Part shown: one piece after another, positions 23,370 to 36,700 of the stretch
Layout: the number at the start of each line of letters is the position of its first letter
Numbering within the stretch: the stretch's first letter is position 1
Source: Parietaria judaica
Taxonomy: Eukaryota > Streptophyta > Magnoliopsida > Rosales > Urticaceae
DNA length: 64,000 bases
Assembly (NCBI GenBank): GCA_954871525.1
Contig: OX940865.1
Span: forward strand, 13,344,606-13,408,605
Direction of reading: 5' to 3'
Made by a program: the position numbers and the translations under genes
The notes under the pieces: generated by a model
What the model was told of the DNA's origin: nothing
Seen by the model: only the letters and a program-made list of their open reading frames with translations
The model's database searches: none

Positions 23370-24974
23370 ATGCCGCCATTACCGTCTCTCCAGCTCCGGC
23401 GACTCTTGCTTCGTAGGCTCACGAGCTCGTCATCTTCACTCATCCGACCTTGCTGCTCTTCGCCTTCGTCCCAATCCCAGCAATCCCATCTCGGTTCCCA
23501 TGTCCGCCATTTCCATTTCCATTTCCAGTCCCTTCCGAGTCCTAGCTCCTTCTCCCCATCGGCACTCTCTCCATGTCTCTCCAGAGCCTTCTCCACCGGA
23601 GAGTACGACGACCAGGTCCCGGAATCTCTCTCCACAGAGCTCCTCAAGGACCCGGACGCCGAGCCTCTCCCCATTGTCGAGCGGCTCAAGCTCGGCTTCT
23701 CCCACGTCTCCCCGACGCCGTCGCTGATCCTCGAGACCCTCAATCGCTCGCCGGAGGCCGGCCGTACGGTCCTCGGGTTCCAGGAATGGCTCGCGTCGAA
23801 CCCTAGCTTCGCTCACTCCGACGAGACGATCTCGTACTTCGTTGATTACTTTGGGAGAAGGAAGGACTTCAAGGCGGTCCACGACGTGATGTCCACCAGC
23901 GGCAGTGGCGTCGTCGGGGATAGAACCCTTGCCTCCGCCGTGGATCGCCTCGTGCGGGCCGGCCGGTCGACGCAGGCCGTGGCTTTCTTTGAGAGAATGG
24001 AGAGGGACTACGGTCTTGCAAGGAACAAGGATTCTCTCAGGCTCGTCGTGGAGAAGCTCTGCGAGCACGGGTTTGCGAGCTTGGCGGAGAAGATGGTGAA
24101 GAATCTGTCCAGCGAGTTCTTCCCCGACGAGCCGACTTGCGATGTGCTGATCAAGGGCTGGTGCGTTGACGGGAAGCTCGACGAAGCTCGGAGATTGGCT
24201 GGGGAAATGTATCGAGGAGGGTTCGAGCTCGGGACAATGGCGTTCAACGCCATGCTTGATTGTGTGTGCAAGCTCTGTCGGGAAAAGGACCCTTTCAGGC
24301 TCCAATCCGAGGCTGAGAGCGTGTTGATTGACATGGAACGGTACGGGGTCCCGAGAAACGTGGAGACTTTCAATGTCCTGATCAACAATCTGTGCAAGAT
24401 CAGGAACACAAACGACGCTATCGATCTGTACCGGCGAATGGGCGAATGGGGCTGCCTCCCGAACGAGGAGACATTCCTCCTCCTAATCAAGAGCTTGTAC
24501 CAGGCTGCGAGGATCGGCGAAGGCGACGAGATGATCGATCGGATGAAGTCCGCTGGATTCGGCGACAAGCTCGATAAGAAGGCTTACTACGGATTCTTAA
24601 AGGTCTTATGTGGGATCGAGAGAATCGATCACGCTCTCTTCGTCTTTGAGATGATGAAGAAGGACGGGATCGAGCCGGGGGTGAAGACGTATGAGCTGCT
24701 GATGAAGAAGGTGTGTGGCTATGGCAGAGCTGATAAGGCCAACACCCTTTTCCGGGAGGCGGAGAAGAGAGGCGTTCCGGTGACGCAGAAGGAGTTTCCG
24801 GTGGACCCGAGAATTGTGAAGCTGAAGAAGGAAGCGAAGGCTGCCATGGCCTCCAAGAAGGAAAAGGTTCGGGAGACGCTACCGGAGAAGATGGCGAGGA
24901 AGCGGAGACGCCTCAGGCAGATTCGCCTCAGCTTCGTGAAGAAACCCAAGAAGGGTCAACGCCAACGATTCTGA
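23370..24974 (+). CDS. PNM1: P-class PPR protein, probable PNM1 orthologue (mitochondria/nucleus)
   Basis: A single-exon gene of 534 residues, GC-rich compared with its surroundings. Residues 1-75 are rich in Arg, Ser and Leu with few acids, a plausible mitochondrial presequence. From about 170 to 470 there are P-type PPR repeats, for example NVETFNVLINNLCKIRNTND and GVKTYELLMKKVCGYGRADK, which bind organellar RNA. The C-terminus is strongly basic (ARKRRRLRQIRLSFVKKPKK), fitting a nuclear-localisation signal. PPR length and basic tail resemble Arabidopsis PNM1 (dual mitochondria/nucleus, polysome-associated); the orthology is from memory. There is no DYW, E or SMR domain. The antisense long ORF (24305-23436) is a shadow of the GC-rich coding strand. 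Confidence 0.87.
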   Translation: MPPLPSLQLRRLLLRRLTSSSSSLIRPCCSSPSSQSQQSHLGSHVRHFHFHFQSLPSPSSFSPSALSPCLSRAFSTGEYDDQVPESLSTELLKDPDAEPLPIVERLKLGFSHVSPTPSLILETLNRSPEAGRTVLGFQEWLASNPSFAHSDETISYFVDYFGRRKDFKAVHDVMSTSGSGVVGDRTLASAVDRLVRAGRSTQAVAFFERMERDYGLARNKDSLRLVVEKLCEHGFASLAEKMVKNLSSEFFPDEPTCDVLIKGWCVDGKLDEARRLAGEMYRGGFELGTMAFNAMLDCVCKLCREKDPFRLQSEAESVLIDMERYGVPRNVETFNVLINNLCKIRNTNDAIDLYRRMGEWGCLPNEETFLLLIKSLYQAARIGEGDEMIDRMKSAGFGDKLDKKAYYGFLKVLCGIERIDHALFVFEMMKKDGIEPGVKTYELLMKKVCGYGRADKANTLFREAEKRGVPVTQKEFPVDPRIVKLKKEAKAAMASKKEKVRETLPEKMARKRRRLRQIRLSFVKKPKKGQRQRF

Positions 24975-25872
24975 TCCGAGTGAGAAATCGGAGGATTCAT
25001 GAGTTCGATTTTGAGTTCTTGTCATGTATGTTTTGGTCACATGTTCCTACATAACGGAATAAATCGATTTTTCTTTCTTCTCAATCAATGGCTTTTGGGA
25101 ATTCCATACATGCTTTTTATGAATAATGTATCAAACTTTCAATATATATTTGTCAATTTTTATTCATTTATTTTGCTATGATATAGTTACACAGAATGGG
25201 ATATCGAGCTTATTTCTATTACTTTAGCTGTGCATTCAATCTCCCTTGAGTTTTCCAACTCAATTCCTATGAAGTTTGCGTATTCATGACCGGAACTTGC
25301 AACGAGATTATTTGGCACATCAAGTCATCGACGAGATTATTTCGCTCTCGGAGATTAATAATCGCAATAAGCCCTTACACAAGAATAGCTAATATTTTAC
25401 CAAGCCTTAGCTGAGAGTAGAACGCCCATTCCTTCAAAACCTTAACAAATACGCATAACTTCTGCACCGCTCCATTTTTTTCGAGCGCCGGCAATTTTTT
25501 CAAAACAATTCCTAACCTTTTTTCAATTCGGAATTAAAAATTCTAAGACATTGATTTAATGACAAAAGGGTACTTTGGTGATGAGCAAATCTATCGAGGC
25601 GAAAGCCATAACCTGCTTGTTGTGTTTCATTAAAAAAAAAAAAAAAAAGAGCTCTTCTTACACCAATCATTAACTAAGACATAAATTTGGACTTGGATCA
25701 TATAGATGTTCAATGCCTTTTTTCTCATTGGTTCCTCAGAATTCAAAACAAGAAGTCACTGAAAAACAATTAGCAAAAAACTCCTTATAGCAGTATAATT
25801 AAAATTAAGGAGCCAGAAAAGTAGAACAAAACTTAGCAGCAATACATCGCAAAACGCAGAAATACCAAACTC
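24975..25872. other. Convergent intergenic region PPR-RPS18
   Basis: 3' UTRs of two convergent genes plus AT-rich spacer. It contains a poly(A) run at about 25631-25649. Nothing else is recognised. Confidence 0.6.
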
Positions 25873-27184
<1,312 letters not shown>

Positions 27185-27271
27185 GGTCTTCCGAGTTCTC
27201 CTCTCTGGTCTCGCGAGCACACACAAGTGGAAGAGACGCCCAAGTTTGTTTGCTTTGCGAAACCAAATCCA

Positions 27272-27280
27272 AAACCCTAA
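27272..27280 (+). promoter_or_regulatory. Telo-box in RPS18 promoter
   Basis: AAACCCTAA lies 88 bp upstream of the RPS18 start codon. Telo-boxes are characteristic of plant ribosomal-protein promoters, where they act with nearby growth-linked elements. Confidence 0.65.
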
Positions 27281-27579
27281 TATCATAATACGGGCGACTC
27301 TATTTAACGCTGCGTGCAACCACTTCTAAGGGACCGAACTGGAAATAAAACACACCTTTAGGAAAAATAAGGTTAGAACCGGCGAAAGTAACAAATTTAT
27401 ATATTTTTTATTTTCTAGTGGCATAAACTCAATTATTTTTTTGGGTATTTTCGGAAAAAGTACCACAAATTATCTCATGTCTGTGGCATATTCCAAATTT
27501 CATTTTGAATTGGCGAAAGTTTTAGAAAGCAAAACAATGTCATACCTATTATGGGTACTTTTCGAAGCCTAGAAAAATT

Positions 27580-28215
27580 AAGGCCTAGCCCAAAATACCT
27601 CCCAAAAGGCTTAAAAGACTAAAAAAAAGTCCACAAAGAAGACCGGGGCCTGCCACAAAAAAGTCAGCGGGACTCGGCGAAAAAAGTCAACCTAAAAAGT
27701 TGACGGGACTCCGCCCGAGTAAAGCCAATAAAAGTTTAGTTATTTGTACCATAAAAGGCTTTAATTAATTATTAAAAGCACCGCGAACCGAGCACTACAC
27801 ACCGAGCACCACGCAAGCAATATCATAATTGCTCAGGGGTCCACGAAAGTAATTATTAATTACTAAGAGGTCTCTGCATCCTTCTATAAATAGAAACTCA
27901 TTTCAATCAAAACGGTAACTCCGAATCAGACTCAGATCGACTTAGATCAACTCACAAAAAACGCTCTCTAAAGCAATAAAACCTCCGTTTTCCATACAGT
28001 TAAATATCCCGACTTAAATGCCCGACTAATGTTGAGCGTCGGAGGTGGATACGGAGGCACCCCCCTCTGTACCCCTTTAAGTTCACGTTTATTTAATCCT
28101 TTCAGCAAAGTATACGGAGACGTAGTTCCGGAAGATATTCCCGGTCTATCAAGAACGAAGAATCAAGCTTCAAGACCCCCTTTGACCGTCAAGTGGTCAT
28201 TGGGCCCGGCCTAAA
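27580..28215 (+). mobile_element. LTR fragment (Ty3/Gypsy-type)
   Basis: The region carries features of a plant Gypsy LTR. There is a TATA box (TATAAATA, 27885-27892) and downstream a phrase close to CTTAAATGCCCGACTAATG then GAGCGTCGGAGG, seen near the R/U5 region of many plant Gypsy LTRs. Many GGGACTC and CGAGCACC words fill the U3 side. No paired LTR, gag-pol or flanking duplication was found. It may be a solo or truncated LTR. Confidence 0.45.
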
Positions 28216-29440
28216 ATCAAAACTTCGGCCGCTTTAAGTGTTGATCTATTTTTCGGCTTTAACAATACTATAAGTTTCAATATTTATTTTTATCATGTAA
28301 TAAGTGGGCATGCCGTAAATCCAAGTTTCTTGCGCATAATCATTTTTTTGGTTTCTTAAGAAATTTTGCAACGACAAAATGAAATTTAAAATATATCGCG
28401 TAAAAAAAGGTAGTTGTGGTACTTTTGCCGCAAATATCTTTTTGCGTTCAAAGTTCCAATGCCTAACATGTATTTTAATTTTCTCCAAAATTATCGTTCA
28501 CTTTTTCAATCGATTTCACAAAAATTCGAATGCACCGTTAAATCTTAGACATGTCATTTCTAAAAAGTTTTTATTTTTATCTTTTCTCTGTTATTTGGTA
28601 CTTGTGCGACATTAACAATACGTGGATGAGATTTGAGGAGACAAACGAAATACTAGACAGTTAGTCGTAAACATAAAAATTGAGTATACCAGTATGCCAC
28701 CATTCCACCACAAAAATCATAAGATAAGAATCTCTTTGGATAAATAAAAAGCAACTGCGGTTGTTGAATTGATCTGTTCTCCAAGTAAATATTACAAATT
28801 TTGGTTCTGCTTCTCAATAATTTAAGATTACTATGAATGGCTGTCGGAGCATTTCAACGTTAAGTCGCTACTTCGGTCGCAACCTTATATTGTAGCCATC
28901 TATCGCCGCTTGATACCAATGTTGGCTCGAGCGAAGGAGAAGCCGAGCAGTCGATTCGAAAGGGGCAATGACGGATTCCTCGAGCCATCAAATCTCTATC
29001 TGATCCGGACCGTAAAACAAACACGAGGAAAGTCTACCGATGTTGGCAAGACACTACCGGCCAAGCAGTTGACCCGAGACTAGTTGGGCAATTGGTGGGA
29101 AATCAAGCACTAGCCAAACAGGTGGTTATGTTGTGACAAGAATAATCAAGTTTAGGCAGACTTAACTTTGAAGTTTCTTCATAGGAATTACCCGTTGACG
29201 ATATCTTCAACTCAAAATACTTGCACAAGCTCGAAAACGTCTCATCAACACATTATCTCTCTTGACTAAAAGGATTGGTAGAGCGGTATATTTCATGCAG
29301 AGAGCCTAAGTTCATAGTAGGTATGTTTCATTTTCATTGCACAAAACAAGTACTTAGTCCGTAAATAAATACTCAATTAGAAATGTCTACTATATAAAGT
29401 TGGAATAAAAACTCGGTTCAAGAAAAGCAAAACTTCAACA
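28216..29440. other. Intergenic, possible Copia remnant
   Basis: AT-rich filler to about 28830. From about 28840 to 29100 the minus strand has TTGGTATCAAGCGG followed by a short leader, resembling a Copia primer-binding site (tRNA-iMet type) and gag start, heavily decayed. No ORF is supported. Confidence 0.35.
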
Positions 29441-29466
29441 GCAAAATGAGAATGCCTCAATCTTCT

Positions 29467-29715
29467 CTACGCGTCTCTGCGAACGAAGTAGAGCTTGCCC
29501 ATGACGTGAAGAATGGCAACAAAGGCAATGAAACCGATGCTCATCATGAGCACGGCGTTGGGCGAGATCTTGATCCCGGGTGTGTCGTCCGTGTAGAATT
29601 GCAGCATCGTCCCGCCTGCACCGCCTGAAGCACCGCTGCTCGCCGGTCTCCTGCGCCGCATGCTCGCTGTTGCAGCGGCACTTCCTCTCTGGGGGCCTGA
29701 TCCACCTAGAACCAT
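29467..29715 (-). CDS. SEC61B: Sec61 translocon subunit beta
   Basis: A single coding exon of 82 residues. Sec61 beta is the small tail-anchored subunit of the ER protein-conducting channel and helps dock the ribosome and exocyst. Residues 1-36 are a Gly/Ser/Ala/Arg-rich cytosolic segment ([11 protein letters not shown]). Then comes [19 protein letters not shown], the family signature. A membrane helix follows ([20 protein letters not shown]) and the short tail ends YFVRRDA. The start at 29715 is chosen because the upstream MFYRK belongs to an intron whose TTTTACAG acceptor lies 4 nt before the ATG. A 5' UTR intron of about 0.85 kb is inferred. Confidence 0.96.
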   Translation of the reverse strand: MVLGGSGPQRGSAAATASMRRRRPASSGASGGAGGTMLQFYTDDTPGIKISPNAVLMMSIGFIAFVAILHVMGKLYFVRRDA

Positions 29716-29719
29716 CTTT

Positions 29720-30690
29720 CTGTAAAACAAAATAGAAATAGCATTCAGAACTCCATATCCAACATCTTGAAACTAATAAGGACTATCATTTAGTTTAGTG
29801 TTATGGTCTTTCGACTGAGGGTTCGCCCCGGGTCTAGTATCAGTGAAACCCTTTACCTCTTCGCAAACATTTAGGTTCTAATTATGTCTTGTCCGACCCA
29901 TAATGTTGTAATCCTTACTCCATTTAAGAGCACTTAAGCTAATTAAAGAGTTAACCAAGAATCATTCACAAAGCTTAATCTCGCTCGGAAAAGAGAACAT
30001 TAGGCTAATTGAAGATTTAACATCGACCCATTTCGAGAACGATTTTGGGTTGTAACACAAACAACTAATTACTAAAATACTTCTCATTGGTTTCAGGGTC
30101 TTAAAAAGATGCTCAAACCAATTTACAAGAAATGTGATTAAATAGCTTGAAATGATTGAACATAGAAAAAGTCGCTATGATCTCTGGATCCTACGCATAT
30201 GAATTGGGCGATATTATGGAAGAAGGAAGCTTCAAACCTAACCGATCTCACCAAACACAAAGATCAAGATCTACAATGCTTCCAAATTCAACCATTCCAC
30301 CAAGTTGGGAATTAAATCAAGGGTTTCATAAGCTAATAGTCAAATCACAGGACGTTGATCAAGCTCAAGCAAAAATCAAATGCCAGAGGATCGAAACAAA
30401 CAGAATCGCAGATAAAGTTCCAGATCTGCTCAACATGTGCAATGAATTTTCAAATTCATCTCATCCCCCAAAAAAAATAATGTCAAGATCAATCAATTCA
30501 CCAAATAAATCCACAAATTCCAGAATTCACACACACGAATCGTAAAGCGAAATCAAGCGAAGAGAAGAGGAAACTCGCCTGAGTTGACTCGGTGATGAGA
30601 TTAGAGAATCGCTGGGTTCTGGTTTTGAATCGAAAGCCTTCTTCAAGCTCTTCAGATCTTCTTACATCAAAGACCCCTTGGCTTATTATA
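29720..30690 (-). other. SEC61B 5' UTR intron, leader exon and core promoter (inferred)
   Basis: An acceptor TTTTACAG ends at 29720 (minus strand). A probable leader exon lies around 30585-30655. A TATA-like TATAATAA (30690-30683, minus) sits upstream. The donor could be GGCGA/GTTTCC near 30580, but this is not settled. A plus-strand ORF of 129 codons at 30156-30545 lies inside this intron and has no recognisable domain. Confidence 0.5.
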
Positions 30691-30967
30691 CAGGTGATTT
30701 TTTTATTTTTATTTTTTCTCGAAGCCACGACATTTTACCCAATAGCTGTTCGCCACATCATCATTTCTACAATGACGTAATAGACACCTGTTTATTATAT
30801 TGATAATTACGGCAAAGGTATCTACTATTATAAAAGATACCGCATAAGTTTAAATATTGCAATATCAAAAAAAAAAAAAAATCTCTTTTTATTCGTGAGC
30901 TATCGATTGGGCTAAATACCCACTTTGACCCAACAAGGGAACTAACAAAAGCCTTTAAACAGATAAA

Positions 30968-31055
30968 TGAGCCCAATTTATTGGGCCTACACAAATTAAG
31001 TGGGCCCAAGAGGGTGACAAGGCCCAACTCTGGTAGGTTATTGGGCCCACAAGGT
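30968..31055. promoter_or_regulatory. Cluster of GGGCC/GGCCC (site II) motifs
   Basis: Within 88 bp there are AGCCCAATTTATTGGGCCT, GTGGGCCCAAG, AAGGCCCAAC and TTGGGCCCAC. TGGGCC motifs are bound by class I TCP factors in growth-linked plant promoters. The cluster lies about 300-400 bp upstream of the inferred SEC61B transcription start, and no other gene is nearby. Confidence 0.45.
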
Positions 31056-31059
31056 GACA

Positions 31060-33700
31060 AAAGTAGAAGCAGACAAACCGGCTACACAACTAGCTCACGA
31101 GCCTATAACTCTACTGCGGCGACCGACGTTATTAGAGAGTTGCTAAATATGGAAAAATAATAAATAAAATATTGAGTGGCACAGCCCGAGGCAAATGAGG
31201 CAGAGGGGAAGCACGTGTGTCCCTTGTCGTATTTTGCATGAGGCACTCTAGAGAGACTCAAATATATCCATTGCGATCAGAATTGATTTCTCGTAAGAAT
31301 CTTCCTTCTCAAATGTTGTGCTCGGTGTAAGGGTTGGATCGGTGAGTATTGTTCACATTCTATCCCAATGGACCTCTATGCGGCGATGTTGGTGCTTATA
31401 GACACAAGCAACCGAACTCGTATAATCAAGGGTTTAGACATTATTATAGCCATCATTAAAGCCAATTAGTCTTATACCATCATGAACAAAGAACAAAGAA
31501 AAACATAATCAACTTAGTATGGCATTTATTAAGCTCTCCGAAGTCGTGAATTTCCTCCTTTTCGAATTTTTGGTGGCGTTTGGTTATGGTCTCCGAGACC
31601 AATTTTTTATTTTGATTTCAAACAGTGTCATATAAATTTCGCAGACTACGTTTGATTACCAGTTGTCTTTGTTTTTTCAAACCGGTCTCGCAAATCACTG
31701 GAATTTTAGTAAAAAAAAATAGAAAACAAGTTTTCTCTTTTTAATCTTCAACTCAACATACTTTTTCAGTAACATAACTCGCGTTTATTGTATTTTTTTT
31801 GTAATCTAAGTTCAACCACATATTAGTAAAAGAATAACTAAACAATGTCTCGAAAATCAAACTCCTAAACTGATTCGGCAATCTAAATTCTCAAACTGAT
31901 TTCCAAAACTAAATTGTAAAACTGATTGCCAAACCATTTAATCAAACTCCGCCGTATAGAAAAATTTGAATGATCAATTAATCTAAATATCAATATATTA
32001 TTAGCGGCTTACCATCAAATAAAATTTCAAGTGATCTTTTGTTTTTCTACTATAAGGATAAGTCATATTTTTAATTATTCCAATCATTTTAATTTTACAT
32101 ATTTGAAAAGTCTAACGTTAAAATCCATATCAATATAATTTAAGAGCAAGAACAAATGTTTTAGTGTCTTCAACAATTTTGTTAAGACATATTTTCTTGT
32201 TTTAGCAGATTATTACATGAGATGCGTAAAACAATAAGAAAGTAAAGTGAATGTGAAAAAGTAAAGAACACCGAGACTTTTGGTTAAGCAATTCGGATTA
32301 TCTTTTGTGAATAACATACTTCTGCGAGACGCTCACTAAAATTTATCAAACAAGATATTACAAGAGAGATGATCATTACAAACAATAATATATATGGACT
32401 CAAAGCATAAAGGAAACTCCCTCTTAATGCTACTCATTAGCTTCGACATCCAGCACTTGAACTCTTGATGATCGCCAGATCTCCTTGCACCGACCATCAG
32501 AGAACGTCCCGTTGAATTGAACATCAACAACAGAGTTATTATACGGAGCCATAGACCATTATTTCCATATTTAGTCTTCTGTAAATCTTAGTATCAATCT
32601 TCTGCAATCAGATTTTAATCACAAGCAATTATTCCTTGATGATAGCCAGCTTAATTGTTTTATTGATTGAGAATACGCAAATCCTTGTAATATATGCGTA
32701 ATACATTACTAATACTCTTGTCTGGATACATGTTGACTTTATTATTATTACATTAAATATGATAACAGATTGAACATAATTAAGTCAACATAAATACACG
32801 TCGTAAATGATAAAAACGACAATGCTCCATCAAAATTGTATACATATTTTTATATTTATTTGCATCTATATTTTTTTGGATAATTACTAAACAAATAAAG
32901 AATAAAAAAAAATCCAGTTCAATTATTTTTGTCTTTTGGTTTGGTGTAAGAGTTCTGTTGATAATAGAATCAAAGATGTGAGTTTATTTCTGATGTTTCG
33001 ATTTTCGTTTTGGATTTTTCCACTGGGATAAACAATTTCCAAAGAAAAATATCAGAAATGTATACCTTCCGAGGAAGGTATCCCTTAAATCACTAATACA
33101 TTCCTAATGGTATTTTAAGATGATTAGAAAATATTTAGATAAATTAATTTAAATTTGATTTATACGTGTGTATTATGCATTTGGACTGTTGATAAAAAAA
33201 AAATATGAAATAAATGTTTTTACAATAAGCTATTAGGTTATATTTTTCTAATAATTTACTGAGCCTTCTTGTGCGAGATTCAAGTACTATTCTCATTTTA
33301 TCGATATATAACACTAGAATGTTAAGTATTGAAACTCTTTTTATTAATATCGCGGTCCCTTAATTTTACACAACTTTTTTATTCTTCATGTTATTAAATC
33401 AAAAGCCGTGTTGATAACTATTTATAGTCAGGACCGGTCTTGAGATTATTAATTTTAACCGGAGCCTTAAACTAAGTGAATATTTGGAAGCTTTGCATTA
33501 TTTTAAAAAATATAATTTTATATTTACTTAAGTAGTATATAATAATATATCTAATAAAATCAAAATCCTTAAAATTTAGGAGTAGGCGTCCACTTTACGC
33601 TTTATAGTCAAGGCTGAATGTGCTTACATTCTGTAATACCACCATATTTTGTTAAAATAAAACATATTATATAAGAAAATAATTTTTTAATACTAAATTC
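31060..33700. other. Intergenic, non-coding
   Basis: No gene is supported. It contains the MITE at 31572-31953 and otherwise AT-rich sequence with short unrelated ORFs. CACGTG occurs near 31212. Confidence 0.55.
31572..31953. mobile_element. MITE with GGTGGCGTTTGGTTA ends (compact copy)
   Basis: About 382 bp. The left end is GGTGGCGTTTGGTTA; the right end, read inward, is a mutated form (GGCGGAGTTTGATTA). Interior words CTCCGAGACCA, AACAGTGTCATAT, TACCAGTTGTC and CCGGTCTCGCA recur in the same order in the interrupted copy at 58146-59892. The target duplication is not clear. Confidence 0.6.
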
Positions 33701-36700
33701 AGCTGTCCAGTACTTTTCGTACACCTCTATTAAAGTACATATTTGCTTGTGGTAAGCCATGCCGTAAAATTAAAAATATTATAGTGCCCAAAGTAAGCTA
33801 GAAGAAATGCCTTAGGTCATAATATGCACTAATAAGAAAAAAAATATTTTTACGCATGAAATCAAATAATTTATAATTAAATCGAATTACTACAAATTAT
33901 CTCAATTGATGAACTATCTGATTCGAGTGATATTAATGCTTTTTTAGGCCATCATCAACTATATAAATTGTTTTGTTTTCATTTAAAACTCTACTATTAT
34001 AATAGAGCTATAAATTAAATTACTGTTGTATTTAACACTTAAAATTACATAAGAATATATATTATTAATTATTGTAATATTTTATTAATAAAATTAAATA
34101 TTCTGTAAAAGTACTCTGATCACACAGAATTTGATGTGACACTGTATGTGAAGTATCATGAGGTTCCACCTCAAAATCAATTGGCAATGAGGGGAGTAAC
34201 CTATGACCTTTTAAACCTTGTTAAGTCCCCATGTCTTTTTCATGTGGGACTAACATGCCTCCTCGAGACGGTGGCTCTTTGGCTCACTCGTCTCGGGCCG
34301 AATCTTTTTTTTTTTTGGACCGGTGCTCGTTTGAGCTTGATGGGCTCTGATACCATGTGAAGTATCATGAGTTTCCACCTCAAAGTCATGTGAAGTATCA
34401 TGAGGTTCCACCTCAAAACCAATTGGCAATGAGGGGAGTAACCCATGACCTTTTAAACCTTGCTAAGTCCCCATGTCTTTTCTATGTGGAACTCAACATG
34501 CCCCTTCGAGACGGTGGCTCTTTGGCTCACTCGTCTCGGGCCGGATCCTTTTTTTTTTTTTGGACCGGTGCTCGTTTTGAGCTTAATGGGCTCTGATACC
34601 AAGAGAACTTCACTAAAGTAATAGATTTTTTTGCAATCTCATTGGTGGAGATTATTTTGGTGAAATTTTGAAGTTTTATTGGTGGAGATTTTTAAGAGTA
34701 AAAAATTAAAAAAATAACATTTTTTAATATGATTTATTTTCCTCTTAACCGTACACACGTATTATACTAATTGTTGGACGTGGCAAATAAATCTTCATGG
34801 ATAAGAGTCAACAGAATATCATGATCTATAAATATAAAAATATTTCTAAATTATTAGCGGTTTCGCAGTAAAACATTCAAGTGATTTTTTGTTTTTCAAC
34901 CGTGAGCCTTGACCCCGTGAGGAAGGTAGATATTTATATAAATTATTTGGTCATTGAAGAAGTTAATCAAATTATTTCCATTTTATTTGACAAATTTTTT
35001 TACGAGATTTAATTCTGATTTTATCTAAGCCTGGAATTATTTTTCTGATGATCTTAAAATATCATTACGAATGTGAATGATCGCAATCTTATCAAGGAAA
35101 TTTTCCTAAAAAGGTAAACATCTCTGATTATTTTTATAATTTTTTTATTATCAGAAAAATCCTAAAACTAAAATGAAACATCAGATAATGGTTTATCCTA
35201 AAAACCGTATTTTTATTTTTAGAAAAAACCAAAAGCTTCGAATTCTAGCTTTAACGACTCATGTAAAAAAATCTAATTTTTTTTTAGGTTTTTTGCTACA
35301 ACAGTTTTACCAAATACTAAAAAAGTAGTTTAGTCTATTGGTGGGTTTTTTTTTTTAGATTAACAAACTTAAATTATTTTAATATTTTTTAGTGTAATTT
35401 ATTTTAACTTTTAGTTGTACACGTATAAATACTAATTGATAAATTAGGCAAATAAAACCATGGATTAGCGTCTATAGAATATCATCAATAAATGTAAATA
35501 TAACTAAATCATTGGCGATTTAGCAATTAGCATTCAATAACTTTTCCAAGTGATTTTTATTTTTTCAACTGGATAGGGTAAATATTTATATCAATTGTTT
35601 GGGCATTAAATAAGTTGTTCCATTAATTATTTTCATTGTAGTTCTAAAGCAAAGCCTTTAAATCCGTATCTATTTTCTTTGAAAAAATAATATAAAAAAC
35701 CGTAGCTATTTAAGAGAACCAACAAATAATATCAACAAACTCATCAATTTGTAGAAAGAAATTTAATAAATGTTTAAGAAAAAAAATGCCCGTAAAATGG
35801 AAGGAGCTTCGAAAACGATATTAAAACCTTGGTACAAGACTTTAGTTTTACTGATGGACAAAATTGAAATACTAAATATAGAAAATCTCAGTAGGGTTGT
35901 ATTCCCCATATCACAAATATTAGGGTTTTATAATTAACTCCTATTTTCGGTTTATTTTCTTAATAATCAAACCAGATATTTATGGCTGGTTTGCTCTATA
36001 CTGTATATCGATTAAAATTGGTGAATTTTCTTTTTGGATAATCTAGAGTAAATGTACATCGATGAGCTTAACTCGACTACACTTTAATACAAAAATAAAT
36101 ATATAAAAGCTCAATGCCTTAATGATTGAATATTAGTTTTTACCAATACAGTAGTTAGTAAAGTTCAGACTCTTAATATTTTTATAAAAGAAATCTAAAT
36201 ATAAGGCTTAAACAACAAAATGTATATAGCAACTGAACTTGAAATTCATTAAGTCATGCTGTAAAATTAATAATAGTATAATGCATAAAATAAATGGTCG
36301 AAGAAGTATCATTATAATGGTGACATGCACTGATAAGAATTGATATTCCTTGTATTTATTAATAATTTTTGTAAATTAGGATTTAGATTAACAATTGTTA
36401 TCTAGAGAACTATATTTTAAGCACGAAACTAAATCAATTATGAATTAATTGAGTTAATATGAATTACCTCAATATATATCTATTAGATTCGAATTATACT
36501 TGATGGTTTGTGCAAGCCATTTTCAGTTATATATATATATATATTCATTTATATTATTTAAAACTCTTCAATTTTAAAATTATTTACGCTCTACTTAACA
36601 CTTAAAAAATTGCATTAATATATATTATTTATTCTTGTATATTTTATTAATAAACTTAAATATTCTACAAAAGTGTAATGATCACACATAATTTGATGTG

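Noticed and set aside
23436..24305. 289-codon minus-strand ORF
   Set aside because: Lies wholly antisense to the PPR gene; its composition reflects the GC-rich complementary strand and no domain is recognisable.
30156..30545. 129-codon plus-strand ORF
   Set aside because: Lies in the inferred 5' UTR intron of SEC61B, opposite strand; no domain, no promoter or splice context.
34146..34600. Protein-coding genes (74 and 79 codons)
   Set aside because: Both ORFs are chance readings of the repeated TRIM LTR/internal units.
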